Assembly: GCF_018691265.1 (NCBI RefSeq)
Contig: NW_024881324.1
Coordinates: 3,723,730-3,787,729, forward strand
DNA from: Tyto alba
Taxonomy: Eukaryota; Chordata; Aves; Strigiformes; Tytonidae
Length of the DNA: 64,000 bases
Direction of reading: 5' to 3'
Below, piece by piece: positions 22,501-34,603 of this stretch. A program made the position numbers and the translations under genes. The notes below the pieces were generated by a model. That model ran no database searches. It was not told where the DNA came from and worked only from the letters and a program-made list of their open reading frames with translations. Numbering within the stretch: the first letter of the stretch is position 1; each line of letters opens with the position of its first letter.

Positions 22501-23649
22501 TGTTGAAATTAAGGAATTATTTCAACACAATATAAAACCTCCAGCATTTTCTTACTTTGTTTGCTACCTGTTTCAATTTGGTGGGAGGCAGATGAATGAC
22601 AGATATCAAATCTCTTGCTTCAGAAATGCAATATGACACAAACTCCTCAAATGTGTCCTTTTTACCTCTGAAAAACAGTTCAATTTTCACGTACATTTCT
22701 GAGTAGAAGCATGTCTTTGAAAATAGTGTGGGATAGCTTATACAACATTGCATCTGTAGTGGAAAGCTTACAGCCACTTAATCCTTCATTGTCAATCCTT
22801 GACTTTACAACTATGTTAATATACTTGGTATTAACTCTACACGAACACTTGAAGTCAAAGTATATTTATTGATTCATGTCCTCACCCTCTAATCTAACAT
22901 GCGAGCTCTTTCCAAGACTTCATCCTCAGATCTTAGACCTCTTCTAAATTATGCAAACTAACAAAATTTTTAACTGCTTAACACCCTAAAATGCTACTGG
23001 TTTGTGATCTGAAAGTTTGCACAAGGCTACGTTTCCCTAAGCCTTGTATCCCACCTACACGCAGATCTCTAATCCTGGGCACCTGAGCACCTGACCTTGA
23101 GAGCATCCAGCTTTCTCAATTCCCACTTCTGCTCAAGAGGACATAAATGCACAGCTCCCACCTTGAATGGGTGGCCAGCTGCACCTTGGATCATTAGTTG
23201 TCATAGAAAAAAGCAGGTTCTGACTTGCTGAAAACTCAGAAAAACAGGCAGGTTTTGTCATACATGCAGAAATCTAGACTTCTGTTCTGCTGCTGGCACC
23301 TTAAGAGGCTAAAATAAAGCCTGCCTTGGTGTATGGATCCTGCGGAACATTTGAAAGCACCTGATGGGTTTGAAAAGTGATTACAGTAAAGCACTGATAC
23401 ATATTATAAACAAACACAAGTTAAATTTAAGCTACCTACTTGAGTGATGTTGACAGTCGTGTTTTTATATCTGCATTGTAAATATAACCTAAGTTCTTTT
23501 TCAGAATTGGCCTTTGGTTGTTTCTCTCTCCATTGTTTTGATTAGAACTAAGCCCCCATTTACTCTTTAAACATGGTGCCTTTAAAACCTCCCTCTCCAG
23601 ATAAAAAGATTGGCTCATGTTTCAAGATACTTAATTGGTTTTATAACAC
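19532..23649. other. unique AT-rich DNA, possible ancient repeat remnant
   Basis: No recognised large element. The stretch at 20207-20262 starts GGGGGCAGATCCTCAGTGGATGTAAAT in spirit of an old amniote repeat ('cagatcctcagctggtgtaaat'); I hold this weakly. A GC-richer patch at 23040-23330 ends with AATAAA (about 23310), but no exon structure is evident. Confidence 0.45.
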
Positions 23650-23760
23650 TTTTTTTCCTTCAGTCAAGGTGATCCACCTCTTGGTTGTTTCAATGTTCTT
23701 CAGTGGCCCAACTCCTGGATACACGAGCATCTACATGACATACTTTCACAACCAGGTTCT

Positions 23761-24156
23761 CTACCTGAGTGGCAATATCTTGACATAATTCAGCAGACCA
23801 GATGGGCTTTCCTCTGTGCTGTCAGTTGCTGTTTCCATTGCTGTAACCACTCCCACAGGATATTTGCCACCATCCATGAGTCGGTGTAGAGAGAGCACTG
23901 GACACCTTTCTTGCTCAGCAATCTCTAAGGCCAGCTGGATGGTTTTCACCTCTGCGAACCGGCTCGATTCACCTTCTCCTTCATCACCTTCTGTGACCCA
24001 CTGTATGGGGCTCCACACAGCAGCCTTCCACCTTTGACGTTTCCTTACAATGCGACAGGACCTGTCGCTAAACAGGGCATATTGCATCTCATTGTCTGGT
24101 AGTCCACTATCTGGTGGAGCCTCTTCAGCATGCATCACCTCTTCCTCTGGTGACAT
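23761..24156 (-). pseudogene. ERVL pol: RNase H fragment
   Basis: The open frame of 131 codons covers an RNase H core. The first catalytic Asp lies in LFSDRS, where TDGS would be usual. The Glu is in the RFAEVKTIQLALEIAE helix. The third acidic position, normally in a TDS motif after a beta strand, is displaced into another frame by an indel at about 23887-23900, so this frame reads LSLHRLMDGG there. Downstream (23650-23760) the text matches the RNase H/integrase linker region in yet another frame. Confidence 0.75.
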
Positions 24157-24746
24157 TACAAAATCTGTCTTCTGGTCAATTTGTGATCACTTCCAATGTT
24201 GCTGGGTGACCAAGGTTTCCTATTCAAGCCCGCTGGGTGATCAGTGCAACCCACTTACTCCATGTGGCATCAGTTGCATGGTGTGTAGAGGGGGACCCTC
24301 CCTTTGAATGTCCAGCCCAGAGCCGGCAGTCAGAGTTCCAGGAAGAGCTGTGCTTCAGAGCCAACCACTTCTGAAGCAGCTCAAACCCCGTCACATGCTG
24401 CCAATATCTCTTTTTCAGCTGGAGTATAGGAGGCTTCAGATCCTCTGTATCCCCAACTCCAAAACCCCCGGGGTTGGCCTTGGATGCTCTGTGCCAGAGA
24501 CTCCAGGTAGGGCCATTCCACTGGCTGTGGTGTACAGAACATTTTTAGCACCTTGTCCTGCCCAGACCAAGGGCTACTGAATGAAAGACTTCCTGTTTAA
24601 TTTGTTCAAAGGCTTGTTGCTACTCAGGGCCCCATGTAAAATCATTCTTTTTCCAGGTCATTTGACAGAGAGGGTTTACAATCTGACTGTAATTTGGGAC
24701 ATGCATTCTCCAGAAACCTGAAACACCTAAGTAAGAAAGCTCATGT

Positions 24747-25112
24747 TTACCTTTTGCTAGTTGATGTGGACATAGCAGTTATTTTATCAATCACATCCAT
24801 TGGAACCTGATGACATCCATCTTGCCATTTTATTCCTAAAAACTGAACCTCCTGTACAGGTCCCTTGACCTTACTTTGTTTTATGGCAAAACCAGTTCCC
24901 AGAAGGATGTGGATTATTTCCTCACCTTTCTCAAAAACTTCTTCTTCTGTATTACCCTGTACAATGATGTCATAAAATGTATTGCAGGTGTTCTGGAGCT
25001 TCACCTTGTACCAGTGCAGTCTGGATCAGCCCATGGAAAATGGTAGGGCTGTGTTTCAACCCCTTGGGCAGTTGATTCAAGCTGTACTGGACACCCCTCC
25101 AGGTGAAAGCTA
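24747..25112 (-). pseudogene. ERVL pol: reverse transcriptase fragment
   Basis: Two adjoining frames carry the late palm and thumb. The segment before the active site (about 25000-25112) ends QGEAPEHLQYI. The sequence after it continues in another frame (DIIVQGNTEEEVFEKGEEII, then FLGIKWQDG). The frame changes at about 24975-24985, inside the catalytic Y-x-D-D box, through what looks like a one-base insertion. FLGIKW is the usual FLG-like motif after the active site. The enzyme is therefore dead. No restored sequence is offered. Confidence 0.8.
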
Positions 25113-25979
25113 AATGTGGCTTACACTGGAGGGAAGGGATGACATCCAGAGAGACCTGGACAGGCTGGAGATGTGGGCCAATGCAGACCTCATGAAGTTC
25201 AACAAGGCCAAGGGCAAGGTCCTGCACATGGGTCAGGGCAACCCCAAGCACAAATCCAGGCTGGGCCATGAGTGGATTGAGAGCAGTCCTGCAGAGAAGG
25301 ACCTGGGGGTGTTGGTGGCTGGAAAATTGACTGTGAGCCAGCAATGTGTGCTCACAGCCCAGAAAGCCAACCATGTCCTGGGCTGCAGCCAGAGCAGGGG
25401 GGGCAGCAGGGTCAGGGAGGGGATTCTCCCCCTCTGCTCCGCTCGGGGGAGACCCCCCTGCAGTGCTGGGGCCAGCTCGGGGGCCCCCAACAGCATAAGG
25501 ACACGGAGCTGCTCGAGCGGGGCCAGAGGAGGCCACGGAGATGCTGGGGGGGGCTGGAGCAGCTCCCCTGGGGGGCCGGGCTGAGGGAGTTGGGGGGGTT
25601 CAGCCTGGAGAAGAGAAGGCTCCGGGGAGCCCTTCGAGCGGCCTCCCAGGGCTTAAAGGGGGGACAGGGAAGGGGGGGAGGGACTCTGGATCGGGGGGTG
25701 GGGACAGGATCGGGGTAACTGTTTTAAAGTGGCAGAGGGGAGATTTTGATTGGATATAAGGCAGAAATCCTTCCCTGTGCGGGGGGTGAGGCTCTGGCCC
25801 AGGGTGCCCAGAGCAGCTGTGGCTGCCCCCTCCCTGGAAGGGTTCAAGGCCAGGTTGGACGGGGCTGGGTGCACCCTGGGCTGGGGGAAAGGGGCCCTGC
25901 CCGGGGCAGGGGGGTTGGAACTACATGGTCTTTAAGGTCCTTTCCAAACCAAACCATTTTATGATTATATGATTCATGC
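25113..25979 (+). mobile_element. CR1 LINE, 5'-truncated, GC- and CpG-rich
   Basis: It runs from the post-palm part of the CR1 polymerase (from about 25122, LEGRDDIQRDLDRLEMWANA) through the 3' UTR. The 3' UTR includes 'GTTCAAGGCCAGGTTGGAC' and 'GGTCCTTTCCAAACC'. It ends in the degenerate CR1 terminal repeat TTATGATTATATGATTCATG. GC and CpG content is much higher than in the surroundings, which suggests a younger copy than the others. The ATG-initiated frame 25114-25584 is a fusion of flanking bases with CR1 text and is not a gene. The plus strand is exceptionally G-rich at 25540-25720. Confidence 0.88.
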
Positions 25980-28624
25980 TTTTTCCTCATTGAATATTTA
26001 GTTATGGTATGTAACAGCACAATTTGCACCAGTGCAATTTCTCCTGGTTGTCTTTCTGTTGTAATTTATGTTGCATTTGTATAACTCAAGCCTACAATAA
26101 AACTGCAGCTGTGCAGATTAAACATCTGGTGACATCTCAGTGTTTGCCTTTCTCACTCTGAGCTAGAACATGAAATTCCTCCAATGTTTCTTTTCTGTGT
26201 ATCGGGAAAAAAGGCTAAGGTACATAGAAAGTGGACATACTGTAAACAAAGATCAAACAGCTAGTACTAACAGTATTTCCTATATAAATATTCATATTGC
26301 TGAATTAAGCATGGATCAAAGTGCCCTGAATATTAAAAAGTCTAGCTGAGTGGGAATAAGTAGTTTAAAAGGAATTGGTAGTTAGGTCTGATCCAGCTAT
26401 TTAATTGTACAGAAACTGCAGCCCTAAAAATGCTTGGCCTAACATAATGAAAAATGAAAGACTTCCATCTCTAACTTTTAATGCACAACTGGTAATTAGT
26501 TTCAGCAGAAATTAAAATGCCTATTGAAAACAGAAGGAAAGAAAGAAATCTTTAAGTGTCATGCATCTGAACAATGAAGTTGAAGTTCTGGACATCTTAA
26601 ACAGAAGGTGCTACTAGTTTTCCTGCCCAGGCCCCATTGTGTTATTTTTCCCAAACGTGTTATGGTTATGGATACTACATTCATAAGATTCCCATGGCAG
26701 CAGAGAAAGGGAAGAAGTGCTTTACAACAGGAATTATCATAGTATGAATGACACTTTAATAGCGAACCTATTTTGTAAGTTAGTTCTCCCCCTACTTCCT
26801 TTCCAGACTACCTAGTTCTAATCCTTAAAACATTCCTCTAACATCTACAGTAATTGTTGCTTGGAAAACTAAAATTAAATTATCTTGATTTTTTTTCCCA
26901 AGTTTTGAGGACTGACAGCTGTCTGATGAAGTCCATGGGAAAAAGGAGTGCCCATAATGTTCGACAGATTTTCATTGACTTTCAGTGACCCTTATAGCAG
27001 CTGGAAATCTTGTCCTGCAAAAACTCTGTGAGTGACCAGCAGGTCATGTGTGACTCACTGAAAAATTTCTCTACATAGAATCTTCCACTTATGGCATCAC
27101 TCTGAACAACCTTTCCTCTTTCTGTCTCTTTAAGGATAGGTTTTATCTGCTATTCCACGTTAATTAGAGTCTCTATATTCAAGTAGTCCTTCTGATAATG
27201 TTTAAGGTGAATAAGAGAAACAGAATTCATTTTTAAAATTGCTCTCTTTGTAGGAAGGTTATATAATGAATGTTGAAATTAAAACATTAAAATTCTCTCA
27301 AATACTTTCAAAATAGGTAGAATATAGGATGGTTATAAAGTGTTTATAGTTTTTAACTGCCAGAGGGGTCATCTTTTCTCTTGAGTTAGGCTCTGTGCAG
27401 CAAAAATGCAGCACCACTCAACATCTTGAGAAAAGTTCTTTGTGCCTTTGTTTGTATCAGAGTGAACATCATGTCCCTTGTTTGGGATTCGGTGCTTATC
27501 CGCTGGGGAGAGAAACAATGTACTGTGACTTAGGTCAGAGACTCAAAAATGCAAGAATTTATATCTTACCCTCAGGGGAATTTTTATTTCCAAAAGCAAA
27601 AAATATCAGATTTTTCAAAAAAACCTAGCTGCTGTTGTTACCCCTACACATCAAACACATGGGTGTCAATATATAATTTTGTAATAACAGACAGAATTGC
27701 ACTGTACTTGTGTAATTATGCAGTAAGCCACAAAATTCTTAGTGGAAATCCCTGCTCCATGGAAATCCGGTTTTGTTACTTACTTAAACTGCTGGACAGC
27801 TGACAGCAACAGTCCAGGGACAATGGACAATCTGAGATTTACTGATAAAGACTTTGGGCTGTAAAATTGTTAATGATAGAGCAAAGTTATTGAAGCTCAG
27901 TCTGTGAGCAGGAAGGACGACAGTTAAGCAGACATACTGTTTGCAGAGATTAGTGCAGGGAAAAATAAATTATTGGCAACCTGTTCAAGTCAGTTAGCAC
28001 ATCCACCAACAGGAAGATCACTGCTACTACTTTATTAATTTTGAAAACTAAAATAAGTCTGCCCTGAGGGTGCTGGCTGAGGAGATCAGAATGGTGCTGC
28101 TGAAACTGGCCCACTGCAGCTTCAAGAATAATCTAATACAGTTAATGCTGGAGGTGGTATTTCAGAAGTGTTTGTAAAGGTAACTGTCATAATGCTCAGG
28201 AAAGCAGCAACTCCAGGGACTGTACCAGAAAACAGGGATATGAAAATGTGATGGTGGTGGAAAGAGGAGAAAATAGAAGTTTAATTAACAACATAATTGG
28301 GTTTGGAAATCAGTTCAGCTCTTCATTAAAAGGTCATTTGAAACTTGTAGTGAAAGAAATGTGCCTTCAAATATTCTAGCATATACTGAAGCTGTAAGCA
28401 GACCAGCCACAATGTGACTAGAAAGGGAATAGCTTGAAAATATACAAAATCATGACATTTTGAGACAGCTGTTCAGCTAGGCTAAGTTGGTGTGACTCCC
28501 TTGACTTCTGTGGAACTGTACTCCAGTACATGAGCTGAGGAGCCGACCTAATACTTATCACTGCAACTGCGAATAGAGGTTGGGTTTTGAGGGGAAGATA
28601 GAGACATTTTTCTACAAAACTGGT
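25980..28624. other. unique AT-rich non-coding DNA
   Basis: I see no transposon with confidence. A short passage at 28060-28170 vaguely resembles CR1 ORF2 in one frame, but the similarity is not sustained. Confidence 0.5.
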
Positions 28625-29133
28625 GAGACTGCATCTCGAGTGCTTGGGTCCAGTTGCAAGTTTTCCATTATAAGAGATATGGACATACAGGAGTGAGTCC
28701 ATTAAAGGGTCACAAAGATGGTCAATGAGTTAGAGTATCTGATAAATGAAGAGAGGCTGAGACAGCTGGAACTAATTAGCTTGGATAAGAGAAAACTAAG
28801 GGGGATCTTAGCAATGTGCTCAAATACCTGATGGGAGGGAGTGAATAAGATGGAGCTTGAGTCTTGCAAGTGATGTCCAGTGAAAGGGCAAGAGACAATA
28901 GGTGCAAACTGAAATACAGAAAATTCAATTTAAGTGTAAGAAATAAATTTTTTACTGTGAGGCTGGTCAAACACTGGAAATGGCTACCCAGAGAGACTTT
29001 GGGTATTCCATTCTTGGACACACTCAAAACTCTGAATGAGATCCAGAGTCACCTGCTCTAATTGACTTTGCCTTGATGAGGGGCATTGGTCTGGATGATC
29101 TCCAGAGGTTACTTCCAACTTCAACCATTCTGG
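28625..29133 (+). mobile_element. old CR1 LINE 3' end
   Basis: This follows the CR1 3' region order: 'GGGTCCAGTT' context, 'AGAGGCTGAGACAGCTGG', 'GGCAAGAGACAATAGGTGCA', 'CCAGAGAGACTTTGGG', 'GGTCTGGATGATCTCCAGAGG' and 'CCAACTTCAACCATTCTG'. It is heavily diverged and CpG-depleted, so it is much older than the copy at 25113. It is truncated at the left. Confidence 0.85.
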
Positions 29134-30255
29134 GTTTCTTTCATTTGAGCAAGGTGATAAAGGGGGCAGAGATGAAGAGGCTATATATATATTTTTATAT
29201 ATATATATACATATATACTTTTTTTTCATTATGAAGATTTATACTCTAGTCTTGGTAAAGAAATTGAAATATTCTTTTCTTGAAGGCTGATATGCATGAG
29301 TGTGAAGGAAATGTCTGGATTTTTTTTCTTTGCTTCTGATATGTTTTTGGAAGGACAGCTTTTCTAGAATTGCAGATAGCTTTAGAAATGTTTAACGGAC
29401 ATGTGGGAAGAAATAAAAAGTCAATTCAGTTGCAGATTGGAAGTTCTTGGAGCAAGTACTGTGCTTTTCTCTTTCAGCTCTTTCAGTCTACATTGTGCTA
29501 TTACAGTACTGCCAAAATTAAAGATGAAACATGGAAGAAAAAAAGTACTGCTTTTTCAAGTAGGTGCTAGACTGAGTAACCTCCTGTAGGAAATTTAGGG
29601 TATGCTAAACAGCTTGGAGAAGATAGCACAGGATGAAGAGGGCATGCACTGAGCAGGAGGCAAGATATAATGTTGCCTGTGTAGTCACAGAAAAAAGTCA
29701 CACAAGTCAGTGGAAGATGAAGATGTTCCTATTTCTTCATGGGTAGTTATAGCGATGTTATCCACTCAGGTTTGACCCTGTACTTCCTGGAAAGTAAAGT
29801 TGCCATTAATTTTTGAGGCACATAGAGCTATCTGGAATTCTGTTAGCCTGTGACTTGGAAAGAGTGTCCTTGTTTTAACCTTTAAGTCTAATGTCCTATC
29901 TCATCAAAGAGGATGCTACCTGTTCTGTTGCACTCACTGTAAGAGGATATATTCCTAGGCAGAAATAAAAGAAAAGCAGATTCTGCTGTTCAGTCCAGTG
30001 AGGCAAACAGTCCACCTAAAAATTTCCCTATTTCAATCTGGGTGTACATGTTTTTGTAATGCATTTGTTTCATAACACTTCTTTAAGGTGATGTGGGGAA
30101 GTCCCACAGCCCTGTTCCTGTGCAACAAGAAAGAAAATTATCCAAATTATTTGCTCAGCATGCTATGAATAGTTGTGATGTGCTGACTGGATCTCTTTGA
30201 TAACTGAGGTCTTAACTCAAGAGAGAAATCCATCTCTAGTAAAGGCTGTGTAAAC
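29134..30255. other. unique DNA with a TA microsatellite
   Basis: It contains an imperfect (TA)n run at 29181-29218 directly after the CR1 3' end, and is otherwise unassigned. Confidence 0.5.
29181..29218. repeat. imperfect (TA)n microsatellite
   Basis: An alternating TA run interrupted by TTTTTA and ACA. Confidence 0.85.
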
Positions 30256-30845
30256 TGTTCTGGGGAGTTGACCTTGGCTGGCTACCAGACATTTACCTAG
30301 ATGCTCTCTCACTCACCCCCTCAACGGGACAGGGAGAAGAAGAAAGGTAAAAAAGACTGTGAGCTGAGATAAAGACAGGGACATAACTTATCAGTTACCA
30401 TCGTAGGCAAACAGACTCGATTTGGGGGGAAGTAATTTATTAACAATTAAAGTAGAGTTAGATGGAAATGAAAAGCACAAAAAATGAAAACACCATCCTA
30501 TTCCCAGGCTCAACTTTACTCCCACATTCCTGACTGCTCTACCTCCTCCAAACTCTGAATGCCACATCAGGGTGATTGTAGTCAGTCCATGAGAGGTTGC
30601 AGTCAGTCTCTAACAATTCTTCTCTACTAATCCTTCCTCCTCACACTTCTCCCCTGCTCCAGTGTGGGTCCTCTCCACGAACTACAGTCCTTCAGGATAA
30701 ACCTGCTCCACCATGGGCTCTCCATGAGCCACTGTTCCTTCAGGAAATTATCCACCTGCTCCAGTTTGGACTCCTATGCGTGCTACAGTGTGGGTATCTG
30801 CTCCACTGTCGTTTCCTTCACAGGGTGCAGGTTTGTGACTAGTAC
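30256..30845 (-). mobile_element. LTR fragment, 3' part, same family as 5489-6524
   Basis: It opens TGTTCTGGGGAGTTGACC, the complement of the family 3' end. It then carries the AATTTATTAACAATTAAAG region and repeated 'CTCCAGTGTGG' blocks as at 7254-7668. It is truncated at the right, about 400 bp short of a full LTR, and no TSD is visible. The frames inside (81 and 75 codons) are chance. Confidence 0.75.
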
Positions 30846-33800
30846 CATTGTTATTTTGGAAAAAGTATTTCTTTCCTATTCAAAGTACTGAATGTGGACC
30901 TATAAAAATGCTCACTGAAGAGACAGAGAGCAGTAAATGGTATAAATGGGTTAAACTCTTAATCATAATGTTGAAAAGTAGGGAAATTTCTTTCATGGAG
31001 AAAAGGATTTCACCACTATTGTAAAAAGTTTTCTGTTGGAGCAGAAATATGTGGCAGAATATCACTGTGTCAACTCAACACTACACTTCTAATATTCATG
31101 TGCAGTAAGTCAATAATCTTCCTAGGAAAATTTCATGCCCTTCAATATAGCCCTTTCAAGGCTGAATTTGGACTGAAATACTGGGTTTTTTATTATTGTT
31201 CTTGCCAATTTATTAAATCCAGCCTGTAGAAGTTCCAACCTGAAAATGAACATCATGAAAGCATTGTTAAACATTAGGTTTGTTTTATTGCCAAAGTTGA
31301 ACTGCATTATCTGGTTTGCTACAAATAGTACAATTATTCCTAATCCTGTCGGGAGTGTTGATTGACAAGTGATAAATATCTCATAAAAACAATTTATTCA
31401 GAGCACTTATGGCATCCAAAAAAGCAATGATTAATTGATTAGTGTCTGTTCTGTAGATAAAAAGTCCATAATTATTTACAGTTGTATCCTCAAATGCTCA
31501 TTAGAGTCTGGAACATGAAATTCAGTCCACTGCTTATATTGTTTTATTGAAAAAAAAATAAAAATAAAAAGAGAATGTTGCTCTAGTTTAAATAACCAAA
31601 CACTGATGACTATCTTTCCATATTAATTTATCAGAAGAAAACGGTGCAGATAGATAGTCAATGTATTCTGCTGCTTCTCAGAAAAAAAAAAAAAAAAAAA
31701 GAAACAAAGAAAGAAAAAAATAAAAAGAAAAATATATCAATAAAGAAAAGTACAGAGGAGGGAATGATTCTGGATTCCTAATGAAAATCATAGCTTTTCT
31801 GAGGGACAATGCTTATATCAGTTATTTCCTTCTCAAGGGATTCCTTTAAAGTCTGAATCTTAGACTACTGCACCTCTACTCTTCACCTGTAAAATAAGAA
31901 ACCCAACATCCTCTACATTCTAAGTTCTAAATTTGAGTTGGTGTTACAAAGGTCTCAAATACAATAGAAATTAAGGTTATATTGATTGATTAAGTAACAA
32001 ACGTTTTATAAGTTATGCAAAGACTAAGGAACACAAGTACAAGCGCACTATGAATTTCATGTTACCTATCCAAAAACATGATTCTTTGTTAAATGTTATG
32101 GGAAGACTTAAAAGATGCATCTTTTCCAGAAAACTTGAAAATCTCTGACTGTGACAGTGGTAGAAGTGAATGGCTGTGAATACTGATTGTCTTATTAGAA
32201 TGTTTATGTTTGAATATATTGATTTGGTTAACTGGACATTGTAAGAAAAACAAGCAAGAATGTAAGGCCATTCTCAAGAAACACTTCAGAGCTGTTATGA
32301 GTCCATTGTAGGATGGAAAACAGCCTCAGAATCAAAGCAAGCAATACAATTTATAAGGGACTTCATCCTCTATGTGAGGACAGAGAGTAGTTTGGTAGCA
32401 GCATCAATTTACTTTTCCTGCTGCATTGGCTACAAAACTTAATTGTTTCTAGGCTGCCTTCAGGTACTTCTAAGCTTGTATCATCATGCATAAACAGTAG
32501 CCTGTTTAACAAATACTTTCTTGCAGAAACAGTCCCTTCTGTTTTAAATGAATGATAGTTTTTTTTCAAAGCTGATGATATCCATTTACTGATCTGTCAC
32601 AGACTATTGTTTTTGTTTCATAATATACTCTTTGCATGACTTTTGACCTTCATGATCTTCTTCACAAGATCAGATAGTGTTACAGCCCTGATGACTGCTT
32701 TCAAACTCTGGGGACGTGTTTTTTAGGACAGCGTAGAAAAGTGTGTGCATTTTTGCACATTGTGTTTTCCGTGGTACAAATGCCTAAGAGATTTATAAAA
32801 TCTGTATGAATACAAATCTGACTGTAATATTTTTTTTAATTGCAAGCAGATATTATTTTAAAGCTGAACTCAAAATGACTTTTTTTTTTTTTTACTATCC
32901 AAGAGTTGATTTTTCACTGATAAGGTGAAATTAACAGTGTTACAAAATCATAGCAGTAAAAGGAAAGCCTGATATTTGTGACTGTTTAAGAAGGGATAGC
33001 ACCTGCCCTAAGGAATTGTAACAGAAAGCAGCCAGATGTCAGGAAGAAGGGAGATTAAAGGCATGGCGTGTTGTGTAAATTGACACAGTTCCTTTTGTCA
33101 GCTCAGCAGTAGCAGACATATAAGAAGGACCAATGTGTGGAAGAACAGGCTTTTCTTATTGTTCCATGTACAAGCAATGGGACAGTTTAATTTTCAAGTT
33201 CAAATAAGAATATTTATGGGCAGACTTTTAGAGAGTTAATTTTTTATCCAATGAAATTCAGAATCAACAATTTTATACTTCTAATTTCCTGCTGGATAAA
33301 CCAATTGAAAGTAAAATCAATATTGGATGTTTCCTTCCTTTGATTGCTTTTGATCTGTTTGGTAGTTCTCTGCCTCTTTTCTGTTCTGGTTCCCTCACAT
33401 CCTCTCTGTTCTTCAATATTTAAAAAAAAAAAAAAAAAAAAATTGCATCCTCCAGTCTTCTTACCACATCATCATCCACTCACTGAAGAATTAAAAAAAT
33501 AATATCTAATCATAAACACTGCCTGCTTGGGTTAGTTCATTAGTTCAAGGAAAAGAAAATAATATTACCTGACCAGAATTAGATAATATCTGTACAAAGA
33601 TAACATAGCCTCCTCTTTGCTTGCATTAAATATGAATTTTTAATAATAAACTTATGAAAATTAGGTCTATTCAGGGACAAGAAGTAAAACTGGTAGTATT
33701 CGTTTGATAGACTGAGGGTAGTGCACTCAGCTGTAATAAACTGTATATTCTGTATAATTCCATCTTCTTATTCTTGTATTCAGAAAACAAAGAGAAAGTA

Positions 33801-34006
33801 ATACTAGCAGAGTAAAGTAGAAACAGAGAACTCTCTGGAAGTGACAACCACTACATATCATTCTCAGATGTTGCCCTTCAAGTCTGTTTTCTACATTGTC
33901 TTCTCATAACTTCTCTTTAAAATTTGTGTACATTTTCAAGTGAATCTTTTAAAATCAACACTAAATTGTTGTTTCTTGGGAAGTGGAAATGCTTTTTATT
34001 CCTCAT
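30846..34006. other. unique AT-rich DNA with A-rich runs
   Basis: No recognised element. A-rich runs lie at 31550-31570, 31681-31730 and 33422-33442. I looked for TSDs around the runs without success. Confidence 0.5.
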
Positions 34007-34603
34007 TGTCATGGTTTGAGCCTGGTCAGCAGCCAACCACACCCGCAGCTCACCCACCCTCCCACCCACCCACACACCTGGGAATGGGGGAGGGAGTTGG
34101 AGGGATAAAATGAAACTCTCATTTTGAGATAGAAACAGTTCAATAATGGTAATTAAGTGAGAACAATTACAGTAATAGAAAATATAAACGGGCAATGCAC
34201 AATGTAATTGCTCACCACCCACTGACCGATACCCAGCCCGTTCCCGGCCAGCGACCCCGAGATACCAAGATCCCGCAATCGCCATCCCAGAAATGAGAGA
34301 GCGAGAGCGAGCCCCTTCCCGCCCACCCCTCCTCTATACAGTGAGCATGACGTCCCATGATATGGAATATTTCACTGGCCAGTTAGGGTCAGGTGCTGTG
34401 GCCGTGCTCCCTCCCTGCTCCCTGTGCCCTTGCGCACGGGCAGGACAGGGAGTTGGAGAGTCCTTGGAGTCTCAGCAGCAGCTGAAAACATCAGTGTGCT
34501 ATCAGCATTCTTCTCATACCAAACCCAATGCTGAATCCAAAACACAGCACTATTCTGGTTCCCAAAAAGGAACATTAACTCTATTCCAGCCCAACCCAGG
34601 ACA
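34007..34603 (-). mobile_element. solo LTR, ERVL-like, TSD CTCAT
   Basis: The element is 597 bp with TGTCATGGTTTGAGCC at the left and CAACCCAGGACA at the right. It has a perfect CTCAT duplication (34002-34006 and 34604-34608). Read on the minus strand, U3 starts at 34603 and a TATA-like TGTATAGAGG lies at 34331-34340. It belongs to the same broad class as the LTRs at 4049 and 63565 (GGGCTGG-AATAGAGTTAAT start). The minus frame of 122 codons (33917-34285) is not a gene. Confidence 0.88.

Larger units (their letters stand above)
23650..25112 (-). mobile_element. ERVL-type endogenous retrovirus, pol fragment
   Basis: Read on the minus strand this spans the end of reverse transcriptase, the connection, RNase H and the start of integrase of an avian ERVL-like pol. 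It has no LTRs, gag or env. The 5' side (right) is cut at the junction with the CR1 at 25113. The 3' side fades into unique DNA near 23650. Multiple frameshifts and stops make it non-functional. Orientation is opposite to the CR1 beside it. Confidence 0.82.

Noticed and set aside
24970..25536. 188-codon minus-strand open frame
   Set aside because: It is a chance fusion of antisense CR1 (above 25113) with a sense ERVL pol fragment (below 25113). Only the pol part is meaningful and is annotated as such.
25114..25584. 156-codon plus-strand open frame
   Set aside because: This is CR1 polymerase C-terminal sequence with its ATG supplied by flanking ERV bases. It is part of a 5'-truncated LINE and not a gene.
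28060..28170. CR1-like passage (LRVLAEEI in one frame)
   Set aside because: The resemblance lasts only about ten codons and the flanks do not follow CR1 order.
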